Assembly (NCBI RefSeq): GCF_014652515.1
Contig: NZ_BMYY01000016.1
Location: 1-64,000, forward strand
DNA: 64,000 bases
Source: Bacterioplanes sanyensis
GTDB taxonomy: Bacteria > Pseudomonadota > Gammaproteobacteria > Pseudomonadales > Oceanobacteraceae
Direction of reading: 5' to 3'
Positions 55,971-64,000 of this stretch are shown here, in pieces (within the stretch, counting starts at the first letter, position 1; each line of letters starts with the position of its first letter). The position numbers and the translations under genes are program-made. The notes below the pieces were generated by a model, which had not been told where the DNA came from, ran no database searches, and was given only the letters and a program-made list of their open reading frames with translations.

Positions 55971-58210
55971 TATTTGCCCTCCAGCATAAATTCTGGCGAT
56001 GCCACCACCAGTGACAACACGTCTTGCACTTTTAACAGTGGGTCATTGGCGTAATTATTTTGCGTGGCCAAATAATCCAGAATGATGTCGCGCAGGGTAG
56101 GCGACATAGTACCGCCCAATAGCAGAATGTTGACCTGTTGCAGCAGCGCATCGGTATCGTCTGCCGTTTGCACCAGGGCGTCGACGTTCATGCGTGCCAG
56201 ATGCTTTTGATGAGGCTGGCGATCGGCATAAGGCACTGTGGCCATATAAATAGTGCGATCAAAGTAGTTTTGCATGGCCAGATATTGGTTGGCATCCATC
56301 AAGGTAAATTCAGGTGCAAGCAAGCCTTGCTCAGAAATTGGGCCGGCTGGGCGATCTTCTGGGGTATAAAAATTAAATACCGAAGGCGCGCGCAAAATGG
56401 TTTGACCGATATTGCTTTGCAAATCTTCAAGGCGTTGGCGCGCGTGAATTTCAAAATACTCATAACCAGGCTGACCACAAAACACATCACGGTCATCGGG
56501 TTGCCAAACGTTCCATACCCAGCCTTCACGTTCGGGCGCAGTAAGCGGGAAAGCGCGCCATAAGCGTGTTAGGCGCAGCATGGGTTGCGTTAATTTGCTG
56601 TCGTTGGCTTGCAGGGCTTCAGGGTCTGTCAAAATCGCTTTGGCCACCGCTGCTAAATCACCGCGTTGGCCTTGGCCGTTGTTTTCAAACACCGACGCCA
56701 CACGCTGTAGGTAGGCAGGGCTAGGGTTAGAGCTGACTAAGCGTTGAATCAGCTGGCGGCTAATAAACGGCGCAACATTGGGGTGATTAAACAGTGCGTC
56801 CAGCGCCATATCCAAATCTTGCTGTGCGCTATTGCCGGCTGGCAGTACAGCGCGGCCCGCGAGCAGGGTTTTTTCGCCGCTGTCGTGATACTCCTCGATG
56901 GCGGCCATGGGTAAGCGCACGTCTTGGCCTTGGTAGCCACCGTAGCGCGACACCCACCAGTTTAAATGGCCATTGGGCCTGAAGTCGTAAATCCAGCCGG
57001 TAAATACCCGTGCTAACTCTTCGATGTCGGTTTGGCTGTAGGTGGGAATTAATTCACCACCACTGCGCTTGTAGCTGCCATCGAGGTTCATTTCATACAA
57101 GCCGATGGTAAACAGCTGCATGATTTCGCGGGCGTAGTTTTCATCCGGGCGGGTGTTTTTGCTCGGGTCTGCTTTGGCGTTGCGGGCATGGGATAAATAA
57201 GTGCCCATGGCCGGATGCAGGCTGACATCCTCCAGTAAGTCGCGGTAGTTACCCAAAGCATGCTTGAGCAAGGTGTCGTAATAGTGCGCTAGGCCGGTTT
57301 GCTGGCGGTACAGCACGTCGTTGCCTTGGTCGGAGACCACCAAAATTTCGCTCAGCGCCAGCGCCATACGGTGGCGCAGCTGATCGTCACTGCGCAGAGC
57401 TTTGGTCCACCAGGCTTGATGGCGGGCGTGCTTATCTTTGGGGGTGCCGCGAATGGCCCAGGTTGGGTTGGCGGCGCTCGGTGTGCCTAAATCTTTATCG
57501 CCAGGGTGATCGCTGACTTCATACAGGCACATGCGCCACTTTAGCGTTTCCATATAAGGGCTGATGTAATCAGGCCGCTGTGCGACTTGTTGATTCAGCC
57601 AAGCATCCACGCCCAGGCGCTGCAGGTCGGCTACGGATTCCGGTGTGGCGCCAAAGGTGGCCTGATTCAGAAAGTGAAAAGCGTCGGCATAGCTTAGGGA
57701 GGCGACCTCATTGCCGGAGTCTTCGTCGGTGCCAGAGTCTTGGTCTGTGCCTGAGCCATTATCTGAGCCGTTACCTGAGTCGTTACCTGAGTCGTTACCT
57801 GAGTCGTTACCTGAGTCGTTACCTGAGTCGTTACCTGAGTCGTTACCTGAGCCGTTATCTGAGCCGTTATCTGAGCCGTTATCTGAGCCGTTATCTGAGC
57901 CGTTATCTGAGCCGTTATCTGAGCCGTTATCTGAGCCGTTATCTGAGCCGTTATCTGAGCCGTTATCTGAGCCGTTACCTGAGCCGTTACCTGAGCCGTT
58001 ACCTGAGCCGTTACCTGAGCCGTTACCTGAGCCGTTACCTGAGCCGTTACCTGAGCCGTTACCTGAGCCGTTACCTGAGCCGCTATCTGAGCCGCTATCT
58101 GAGCCACTGTCGGTCGATGGGGTTTCACTGCCAGAGCGGTCACTGCCGGAACCGCCGCCACCGCACCCGATCAGGGCGACGGTGATGAGTGTGAGTACTA
58201 GCCGCTGCAT
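55970..58210 (-). CDS. DUF1800 lipoprotein with a long Gly/Ser/Asn/Asp repeat linker
   Basis: 746 residues. Lipobox ALIGC with C16. Residues about 20-165 are low-complexity repeats of four residues (GNGS, DNGS, GNDS) encoded by a 12-bp minisatellite, a flexible acidic tether. The DUF1800 domain starts at SYADAFHFLNQATFGATPESVADLQRLGVDAWLNQQ and includes HPAMGTYLSHARNAKADPSKNTRPDENYAREIMQLFTIGLYEMN and PRQ-type LISRQLIQRLVSSNPSP. The function is unknown; these proteins are secreted or cell-surface and pair with DUF1501. First gene of the three-gene operon. Confidence 0.92.
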   Translation of the reverse strand: MQRLVLTLITVALIGCGGGGSGSDRSGSETPSTDSGSDSGSDSGSGNGSGNGSGNGSGNGSGNGSGNGSGNGSGNGSGNGSDNGSDNGSDNGSDNGSDNGSDNGSDNGSDNGSDNGSDNGSGNDSGNDSGNDSGNDSGNDSGNDSGNGSDNGSGTDQDSGTDEDSGNEVASLSYADAFHFLNQATFGATPESVADLQRLGVDAWLNQQVAQRPDYISPYMETLKWRMCLYEVSDHPGDKDLGTPSAANPTWAIRGTPKDKHARHQAWWTKALRSDDQLRHRMALALSEILVVSDQGNDVLYRQQTGLAHYYDTLLKHALGNYRDLLEDVSLHPAMGTYLSHARNAKADPSKNTRPDENYAREIMQLFTIGLYEMNLDGSYKRSGGELIPTYSQTDIEELARVFTGWIYDFRPNGHLNWWVSRYGGYQGQDVRLPMAAIEEYHDSGEKTLLAGRAVLPAGNSAQQDLDMALDALFNHPNVAPFISRQLIQRLVSSNPSPAYLQRVASVFENNGQGQRGDLAAVAKAILTDPEALQANDSKLTQPMLRLTRLWRAFPLTAPEREGWVWNVWQPDDRDVFCGQPGYEYFEIHARQRLEDLQSNIGQTILRAPSVFNFYTPEDRPAGPISEQGLLAPEFTLMDANQYLAMQNYFDRTIYMATVPYADRQPHQKHLARMNVDALVQTADDTDALLQQVNILLLGGTMSPTLRDIILDYLATQNNYANDPLLKVQDVLSLVVASPEFMLEGK
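57752..58109. repeat. 12-bp minisatellite inside the DUF1800 gene
   Basis: About 30 units of the type TGAGCCGTTAYC in three blocks: TGAGTCGTTACC (about 6), TGAGCCGTTATC (about 10), TGAGCCGTTACC (about 9), with single variants at the ends. Units are multiples of three, so copy-number change keeps the frame and alters linker length by four residues per unit. Confidence 0.93.
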
Positions 58211-58571
58211 TGCTCTCTCCCGCTGTTTGTTATTTTTTGGCTAGCGGCGGGGTAGGACTGCCAAATGAAGTGGGCAGTAGTGCCCGACGGTAACGCCGAG
58301 ACGACAAATTACGACAGCCTCAGGTTAGGCACTAGCTCAAATAGGCTAAAGGGCCCAGCGGAGTTAAAAAATGAGAACTGTGTAGCCGTTACAAAGAAAA
58401 GGGTTTCACACTGTGACAAAGTGTTGGCAAGCGGGTTTGCTTTTGAATATGGCTATCTCAATAAGTGACCTCGCGTGTCTCTTAGTGGGCGGAGTTGGGA
58501 GTGGGCGGCGTTGTGAGTGGACGGCGCTAGGTCACTTCATAGCACAGAAGGGCGCTGCTTAAGCGCCGCCG
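58211..58571. other. Non-coding region with inverted repeat AAGTGACCT / AGGTCACTT
   Basis: 361 bp without a supported gene. AAGTGACCT (58463-58471) and AGGTCACTT (58529-58537) are perfect inverted repeats bracketing degenerate GGGCGG-GTTG-GAGTG direct repeats. The upstream half must carry the promoter of the DUF1800 operon. Confidence 0.55.
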
Positions 58572-59054
58572 TTACAATGCTTTTTGCCAAAACTCGGCAA
58601 TGCCCATGGCTGGGTCCAGCTCGTAATTACCAAAGCCAAAATTGGCGTAGGCCTGCCGCGCAGCCTGGTTGCCTTGCAGCACCTCAAGGGTGATTTTGCA
58701 GCAGCCGCGCTGGCGAGCGATGTCCTCAACCTGTTGCAGCATTTTCTGGCAAACGCCTTGGCCGCGACAGTCACGGTCAACGATGACATCGTGAATGTTT
58801 ATTAATGGCATGCATTTAAAGGTAGAAAACCCCTGCATACAGTTAATTAGGCCCACCGGCCGCCCTTGGTAAAAAGCCAATACGGTAAAGGCATTCGGCA
58901 CTTGGCCCAGAGCCGCACCCAGGTTGTTGATGACCTCGGTGCTGAGCGCTTCACCACCGCCCATTGGATCGCTGGCGTAGTGGTTCATCAGCTCACCAAT
59001 AATGACCTGGTGTTCTGGATTGTGGTAATCGGCGATGCGAATATCAATGCTCAT
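58572..59054 (-). CDS. GNAT family N-acetyltransferase
   Basis: 160 residues from the ATG at 59054; a longer reading to 59093 lies inside the ABC transporter gene. Motif A VIVDRDCRGQGVCQKMLQQVEDIARQRGCCKITLEVLQGNQAARQAYANFGF has the R/Q-x-x-G-x-G/A acetyl-CoA loop (RGQGVC). FTVLAFYQGRPVGLINCMQGFSTF is the preceding beta segment. The ATG shares its first base with the end of the ABC exporter gene, so both are co-transcribed. Substrate unknown; an acetylation/export detoxification pair is possible. Confidence 0.88.
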   Translation of the reverse strand: MSIDIRIADYHNPEHQVIIGELMNHYASDPMGGGEALSTEVINNLGAALGQVPNAFTVLAFYQGRPVGLINCMQGFSTFKCMPLINIHDVIVDRDCRGQGVCQKMLQQVEDIARQRGCCKITLEVLQGNQAARQAYANFGFGNYELDPAMGIAEFWQKAL

Positions 59055-60895
59055 TATTCTTCTCCTAAAAAGCCACCGGTTTGATGCGCCCACAATTGCG
59101 CATAAATGCCGTTGGCTTGCAGTAATTCCTGGTGTGTGCCTTGTTCCACGATGCGGCCTTGGTCCATCACGATAAGGCGATCCATGGCAGCAATGGTCGA
59201 CAAACGGTGGGCGATGGCAATGACGGTTTTATTTTCCATCAGTCGATACAAGCTGGCTTGAATCGCGGCTTCCACTTCCGAGTCTAAGGCGGAAGTGGCT
59301 TCGTCCAAAATCAAAATGGGTGCATCTTTTAATAACACTCGGGCGATGGCGATGCGTTGGCGTTGGCCGCCAGACAATTTTACCCCGCGCTCGCCAACTT
59401 GGGCATCAAGGCCGCTGTTGCCATCTGGGTCGGTCAGGTCGCTGATGAAGCTTTGCGCTTCGGCTTGCTCGATGGCTTGCTGCAGTTCTGCTTCCGTCGC
59501 ATCTGGTCGGCCATACAAAATATTGTCGCGAATGCTGCGGTGCAGCAGCGAGGTATCTTGCGTCACCATGCCAATGTGTTGGCGCAGGCTTTCTTGGCTG
59601 ACTTCTCGAATGTCTTGGCCATCAATTAAAATGCGGCCGGACTGAATGTCGTAAAAGCGCAGCAATAAATTCACCAGGGTGGATTTGCCCGCCCCAGAGC
59701 GGCCCACCAGACCGACTTTTTCGCCCGGCTTGATGTTTAAATCGAGCTGATCAAAGACCTGTTTGGGGAGCTGGTTTTTACCCTGGTAATGAAAGCTCAC
59801 CTGCTGCAGCTCGATTTGGCCGGTAGGCACTTGCAAAGCAGGTGCGCCTTTTTCGTCTTCAATGGCGACGGGCTTAGATAAAGTATTCATGCCATCGGTA
59901 ACGGTGCCGAGGTTTTCAAATAAATTGCCGACCTCCCACATAATCCATTGCGACATGCCATTGATGCGCAGTGCCAAGCTGATGGCAACGGCAATGGCAC
60001 CGACGCTGATTAACGACTCGCTCCACAGCCACACCGACATGCCAGCAATGCTCAAGGTTAACCAGTAATTAAGAACATTGACGGCAACATTAAAGCCCGT
60101 GGCAAGGCGCATTTGCCGATACACGGTATTCATAAAGCCCTGCATGCTGTCTTGGGCGTAGTCGGCTTCGCGCTGGGTATGGGCAAACAACTTAACGGTT
60201 TGAATGTTGGTGTAGCTATCGACAATGCGCCCCGTCATAACTGAGCGAGCGTCGGCCTGCTTGGTGGCGATCTGTTTTAAGCGCGGAATAAAATACAACT
60301 GCACGCCGATATAGCCGGCCAGCCACACCAGCAGCGGTAATACCAGGCGGCTGTCGGCGGAGGCGATGATGGCAATCACACTGATAAAATACACGCCGAC
60401 GTACACCATCACGTCGAGTAATTTCATCACGCTTTCACGCACCGCCAACGAGGTTTGCATGACCTTAGTCGCCAGCCGGCCGGCAAAATCGTCTTGATAA
60501 AAACTCATGCTCTGGCCGAGTAAATAACGGTGCGCCAGCCAGCGAATTTTCATTGGGTAGTTGCCGAGCAGCGCTTGATGTACCAGAGCCGCGTGTAAAA
60601 ATACCAGCAGCGGCATGCCAATCAATAGCAGCGCACCCATGCCCCACAGTGTGGCTTGCTCTTGTGCCAGCAAGGTGGCCGGGTCACTGTTGACCAGCCA
60701 GTCGACCAGGCTGCCCATAAACTGCACCAGATAGACCTCTAAAATGGCCAGTGCAGCGGTGAGCACAGACATAATCAGCAAGGGCTTGCGCAGCCCGCGG
60801 GTGTAGTGCAAACAGAACGCCACCAGGCCCTGTGGCGGTTGGCCAGGTGTCTGTGGCGGAAAAGGATTAATTAAAGATTCAAAAAAACGCAGCAT
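59054..60895 (-). CDS. ABC exporter, fused membrane and ATPase domains (MsbA/multidrug type)
   Basis: 613 residues. An N-terminal membrane domain (about 30-330) has six helices. The ATPase domain (about 360-605) has Walker A GRSGAGKST, Q-loop TQDTSLLHRSI, signature KLSGGQRQRIAIARVLL, Walker B PILILDEATSALD and H-loop IAHRLST, all intact. Works as a dimer to export lipids, peptides or drugs. Operon with the downstream GNAT gene. Confidence 0.92.
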   Translation of the reverse strand: MLRFFESLINPFPPQTPGQPPQGLVAFCLHYTRGLRKPLLIMSVLTAALAILEVYLVQFMGSLVDWLVNSDPATLLAQEQATLWGMGALLLIGMPLLVFLHAALVHQALLGNYPMKIRWLAHRYLLGQSMSFYQDDFAGRLATKVMQTSLAVRESVMKLLDVMVYVGVYFISVIAIIASADSRLVLPLLVWLAGYIGVQLYFIPRLKQIATKQADARSVMTGRIVDSYTNIQTVKLFAHTQREADYAQDSMQGFMNTVYRQMRLATGFNVAVNVLNYWLTLSIAGMSVWLWSESLISVGAIAVAISLALRINGMSQWIMWEVGNLFENLGTVTDGMNTLSKPVAIEDEKGAPALQVPTGQIELQQVSFHYQGKNQLPKQVFDQLDLNIKPGEKVGLVGRSGAGKSTLVNLLLRFYDIQSGRILIDGQDIREVSQESLRQHIGMVTQDTSLLHRSIRDNILYGRPDATEAELQQAIEQAEAQSFISDLTDPDGNSGLDAQVGERGVKLSGGQRQRIAIARVLLKDAPILILDEATSALDSEVEAAIQASLYRLMENKTVIAIAHRLSTIAAMDRLIVMDQGRIVEQGTHQELLQANGIYAQLWAHQTGGFLGEE

Positions 60896-61045
60896 GGCTT
60901 GGTGTGTCGGCGGCTAACTAAAGGTCGCACACCATAGCAAAATCTGCGTTGCTCCACAGGGTACAGACTGTTGCGAAACCAACAGCGTGGGCAAACCTGT
61001 GTTGCCCCGTGCTGGTTTTATCAGGCAGCGCTTACTAGGAAGGGG

Positions 61046-61798
61046 TTACCAAGCATTTAGGCCGTAGTTGTCGAGAATGGCTTGCAGCTTGCCGCTGGAT
61101 TTTAATTGTGGCATGGCGTCATTGACCAGCTGCATATAGCGCGCAGTTTTGTCGCTGTCTGGCGTGCAGGCGATGTACATAGGCGTTGCCTCGGTCAGCT
61201 GACCTGCGCTGATCAATTGCCCGCTGACGCCCATTTCTTTGGCTTTGGCACCAAGTACAAATTCGCTTTCTACCAGGGTATCTATGCGCCCGGCGAGCAG
61301 CTTTTTGATGTTTTTATCCAGTGCGCCATCACCGGAGACAAAAAAGAACGCCTGATCTTTGTGCTGCTCAGCAAAGGCATCAAACACTTCTCCATAGCCG
61401 TAGCCTGAAATCATGCCGGTACGCCGCTCAAGCAATTGCGCCAGCTCACCGTTGAAGCGCCAGCTGTCATCACGAGCAATAAAAAAGTGAACACTGTCTA
61501 GCCCCCAAGATTGCTCAGGGAAGGCCAAATCCGGGGCGTCTTCTTTATAAGCACCGACTACACAGTCGATTTTGCCACGTCGCACCTCATACAGCGCGCG
61601 CTCCCACGGCATGAGCTGATAATCCACGTTAATGCCGTGCGGCTCAAACACGGCTTGCGCCAGCTCGATCATGTAGCCTGGCTTGTCGGAGGCTGGGTCG
61701 CCATTCATCGGAAACCAATCGTCGGCACGAATGGTGAGGGTTTCTGCGCTGGCGGTCAGGCTGATCTGCAAGGCCAGCAGGGCAACTATAGGCTTCAT
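61046..61798 (-). CDS. Periplasmic amino-acid-type binding protein (SBP family 3)
   Basis: 250 residues. Signal peptide MKPIVALLALQISLTASA, mature start ETLTIRADDWFPMNGDPASDKPGYMIELAQAVFEPHGINVDYQLMPWERALYEVRRGKIDCVVGAYKED, the usual pattern of the SBP_bac_3 family. No permease or ATPase genes are adjacent; many such orphan proteins in marine gammaproteobacteria are sensors or act with distant permeases. Ligand unknown. Confidence 0.85.
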   Translation of the reverse strand: MKPIVALLALQISLTASAETLTIRADDWFPMNGDPASDKPGYMIELAQAVFEPHGINVDYQLMPWERALYEVRRGKIDCVVGAYKEDAPDLAFPEQSWGLDSVHFFIARDDSWRFNGELAQLLERRTGMISGYGYGEVFDAFAEQHKDQAFFFVSGDGALDKNIKKLLAGRIDTLVESEFVLGAKAKEMGVSGQLISAGQLTEATPMYIACTPDSDKTARYMQLVNDAMPQLKSSGKLQAILDNYGLNAW

Positions 61799-61860
61799 AA
61801 GCGCCTCTTTGGGTTAAGGTCACTCTTGCAGCTTAGACAAACCTGCTGGCCTGGGAGGCG

Positions 61861-62415
61861 TTAGCCCAAATGATCTTTTAAGCCCGCTGGCAAACGTGCC
61901 GGCTCAAAGATTTCGATCCAGTAGCCGTCTGGGTCTTGGATAAAGGCAATGTCGTTCATTTTGCCGTCTTCCGGGCGCTTGGCGAAGGTGACGTTAAGCT
62001 CGTCGAAGCGCTGGCAAGCGGCGGTTAAATCTGGCACGGCAAAGCCAATATGGCCAAAACCACGCGGCTCGCTGTTGCCATTGTGGTAGTGCACGTCTGG
62101 GTCGTCTTCGCTGCCCCAGTTATAGGTCAGCTCTAGCATGGCCGGGCGGCTAAAGGTTTGCACCGTGCGTTCATCGACATCTGCCGACCAGTGTTGGCGC
62201 TGCTCGTCATTTAAAGCGGCGAGAAAAAACAAGGTGAAGCGCATTTCTGGAAACTCCAGTTTTCGCACCAGGGTCATGCCCATCACGCGGGTGTAAAAAT
62301 CCAGCGACGTTTGTGGGTTTTTGATGCGCAACATGGTCTGGTTAAAAACAAAGCCCTCGGTGGCGCTGTCGTGTTGCTGATAAAGGCCAGGGGCGTCGTC
62401 AAAGTGGCGATTCAT
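61861..62415 (-). CDS. gloA: Lactoylglutathione lyase (glyoxalase I)
   Basis: 184 residues from the ATG at 62415, behind GAGGTAAACATT; a longer frame to 62544 is rejected because of this site. Long, eukaryote-like type: metal ligands by motif are Gln in FVFNQTMLRI, Glu in AMLELTYNWGSE, His in GFGHIGFAVPD and Glu in DGYWIEIFEP. A Gln first ligand points to a Zn-dependent enzyme. It isomerises the glutathione hemithioacetal of methylglyoxal in the cytoplasm. Single gene. Confidence 0.94.
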   Translation of the reverse strand: MNRHFDDAPGLYQQHDSATEGFVFNQTMLRIKNPQTSLDFYTRVMGMTLVRKLEFPEMRFTLFFLAALNDEQRQHWSADVDERTVQTFSRPAMLELTYNWGSEDDPDVHYHNGNSEPRGFGHIGFAVPDLTAACQRFDELNVTFAKRPEDGKMNDIAFIQDPDGYWIEIFEPARLPAGLKDHLG

Positions 62416-62535
62416 AATGTTTACCTCGTTGTCACTAACGGCGGCAGCATAGGCTTGTGAGCAGGGCATCGCAAGCGGGCTTGTCGCCCCGTGGGAATAG
62501 TTTAATCTGTGGTCGACCAGACAATGGAATGCCTT

Positions 62536-63807
62536 ATGACTCATCCCGAACTCATTATTAACGGCTTAACCCTAGCCGCTGGCGGTGCCTTAATCGTCGA
62601 GCGGGCGACGGAATTTCTTAAGCATATTCAAAAACGCTTTGACCGCGAACAGGCTGAGCAGCGCTTGCTGCAAGTCGAGCTGGCAGAGCTGCGCCAGGCC
62701 AATCTGGCAGCGGAGCAAATCTTAGCCGGCGAAGTGCCAACCCCAGTAGATGAGCCCGATGATCGCGAGCAATACGCGCCAGTGCCCGTCATTGATCGCG
62801 CGCGTTTAAGCTTAAATTCCGCGCGGGTGCGGTTGTTTGTGCGCTTAGCACCGCTGGCGTTGGGGCTGATCATCGCCGGCGTGCTGGACTTGCACTTATT
62901 GGCCTTGATGCGTGGCGCTGAAGTGCTGCCGATGGCGCAACTATGGGCCAATGGCCAGATTGGCCAGGCGCTGTTGCAGTGGTTAGATACCCTGTTGAGT
63001 GGCGTATTTATCGCTGGCGGCAGCCAGCCAGTGCATGTGTTGATTCGCTTTTTGCGCGCAAGGCCGCTGCCGGCTCCCGTTCCTGAGGAAGACAGCGAAG
63101 TCAGTGCTGCTAATGTCGGTGATGTGTCCACCGACAGCCAGCCTGCGCCGCTGCGCTACCAAGGCGGGGTAAAGCCGCTGACATTAGAGCAGGTACATAA
63201 GCGCAGTGGCGATCCACAGCAAATCGTGGTGCATCACACGGCGATGAATGCCAACACCAGTTTCGCCACTATAGTGGATGAGTTTTTAGTCAATAAAGGC
63301 TGGCTGACCGGCTACCACGCGGTGATCATGCCCGACGGTCAAATTCATGCCTTTTGCCGCTGGGACCGGCGTGGCAACCATGCCCGTGGCCACAACGACC
63401 GCACTCTCGGCATTGCCTTTCATGGCAATTTTCACACCGACCCAGCCGATGCCTATGCCAATCACGATGGCCGCTACGGCCCGCAGCAACCGAGCGAAGC
63501 CCAACTCGATGCCGGGGCACGGTTAATCGCCGCTTGGATTCATCTTTACCCGCAAATGGATGGCATCGACGATGTCGTGGCCCACCGTGAACTGAGCGGT
63601 GCCAGCACCGTTTGTCCGGGCAATCAATTTCCGCTAACGCAGCTGCGCCAAGGGGTAGGGCAGTGGCTCAAGCGCTGGCAGCAGCCACAACATCAGGCAC
63701 TGCTGGCGGCTTTGGCGCAACAGCCACGCATTTATTGCAGCGAGCAGCGCCCTGCTTGGCTGGCAACCGAAGAAATGGCCCATAGCGAGGAGGTGGCCCA
63801 TGGATAG
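62536..63807 (+). CDS. Membrane-anchored N-acetylmuramoyl-L-alanine amidase (Amidase_2)
   Basis: 423 residues from ATG 62536; ATG 62524 is also possible. Two or three hydrophobic segments (about 5-25, 105-130, 155-180), the first including GGALIVERATEFLKHI, then a charged linker. The Amidase_2 domain covers about 225-390, with Zn ligands His in IVVHHTAMNANTSF, His in VAHRELSGASTVCPGNQFP and Cys in the same motif, and YHAVIMPDGQIHAF in between. It cleaves the bond between N-acetylmuramate and L-alanine in peptidoglycan. The membrane part at the N-terminus is unusual for phage-type enzymes. It overlaps the next gene by 8 bases. Confidence 0.82.
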   Translation: MTHPELIINGLTLAAGGALIVERATEFLKHIQKRFDREQAEQRLLQVELAELRQANLAAEQILAGEVPTPVDEPDDREQYAPVPVIDRARLSLNSARVRLFVRLAPLALGLIIAGVLDLHLLALMRGAEVLPMAQLWANGQIGQALLQWLDTLLSGVFIAGGSQPVHVLIRFLRARPLPAPVPEEDSEVSAANVGDVSTDSQPAPLRYQGGVKPLTLEQVHKRSGDPQQIVVHHTAMNANTSFATIVDEFLVNKGWLTGYHAVIMPDGQIHAFCRWDRRGNHARGHNDRTLGIAFHGNFHTDPADAYANHDGRYGPQQPSEAQLDAGARLIAAWIHLYPQMDGIDDVVAHRELSGASTVCPGNQFPLTQLRQGVGQWLKRWQQPQHQALLAALAQQPRIYCSEQRPAWLATEEMAHSEEVAHG

Positions 63808-64000
63808 CGCTGAACCTGCCCTGGTGTTAATCACCATGACGTTATTTTTTTCTTTATTGGTAGAGCGCATCACCGAGTTGGCCATGGCACTGCTGGATTA
63901 CGGCGATGTGCGTTTTCACTGGCATCGCTTTTGGCAGCAGCGCGCTGCCAAACTGGCTTGGCAACTGTCACAGCCGCGCGACCCTCGCTGGCAGCAAGAG
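63800..64000 (+). CDS. Membrane protein, start only (runs off the window)
   Basis: 67 codons visible from ATG 63800, with GAGG at about 63788-63793. One hydrophobic helix (LVLITMTLFFSLLVERITELAMALLD) then a basic amphipathic stretch. LVERITEL repeats the pattern of VERATEF in the preceding amidase's first helix, so the two proteins may share a membrane-targeting module. The 8-base overlap indicates translation together with the amidase. Confidence 0.6.
   Translation, partial: MDSAEPALVLITMTLFFSLLVERITELAMALLDYGDVRFHWHRFWQQRAAKLAWQLSQPRDPRWQQE

Noticed and set aside
57580-58244. Long open frames antisense to the DUF1800 repeat region.
   Set aside because: They arise from the 12-bp repeat, which is open in all frames. 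The DUF1800 frame has a lipobox start and a conserved domain.

Overview
The window looks like a chromosomal segment of a marine-type gammaproteobacterium, probably related to the Oceanospirillales or Alteromonadales; I cannot name the genus. This rests on a GroEL with a C-terminal Gly-Gly-Met tail behind a sigma32-type promoter, Zur boxes of the gammaproteobacterial type, a type I-F CRISPR-Cas locus, a TRAP-TAXI transporter, a SulP transporter, a DUF1800/DUF1501 operon, and a RAYT transposase with REP-like repeats. Layout, left: 325-3945 encodes a 1206-residue secreted protein with a toxin-like architecture, followed by a broken nucleoside-kinase remnant (4061-4556). 4595-8727 is a zinc-limitation cluster: an ABC transporter, a DUF3299 protein, and a MerC / DUF1826 / DUF2796 operon, with two Zur-box-like palindromes. 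FxsA and groESL follow (8919-11510), then an arsenic operon arsR-arsC-arsH-acr3 (11773-14383). Layout, immunity region: 14622-26562 holds a WYL-domain regulator of the BrxR/CapW type, a complete type I-F1 cas operon (cas1, cas2-3, cas8f, cas5f, cas7f, cas6f), a 130-bp leader with two perfect IHF consensus sites, and an array of 43 repeats and 42 spacers. The array contains one exactly duplicated spacer and one near-duplicate pair whose differences are mostly synonymous in one frame. A NERD nuclease-SF1 helicase fusion (29138-31000) lies 2.6 kb beyond the array and may be a further defence gene. Layout, middle: housekeeping and transport genes (S33 peptidase, Spo0M, GNAT, sdaA, PsiE, YaiI, TRAP-TAXI transporter, DUF6091 binding protein, glycerophosphodiesterase lipoprotein, SH3 protein) end at tRNA-Val(GAC) (40559-40635). 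Layout, plastic region: 40596-48290 is rearranged. The 3' half of the tRNA is duplicated 3723 bp downstream. Three ~400-bp repeat elements (R1-R3), each with a REP-like palindrome, end at the same right-hand boundary; at two of these boundaries gene fragments begin (DUF2726, IS3). A low-GC two-gene membrane module sits inside. Next come a RAYT transposase, tandem 98-bp repeats, an SDR gene and a perfect 150-bp tandem duplication. Layout, right: a TonB-dependent receptor, a SulP-UspA pair, a DUF1800-DUF1501-CxxCH lipoprotein operon carrying a 12-bp minisatellite, a GNAT/ABC exporter pair, a periplasmic binding protein, glyoxalase I, and a membrane-anchored amidase followed by a membrane-protein gene cut by the window edge. 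All functional names come from reading motifs in the translations; no database search was run.
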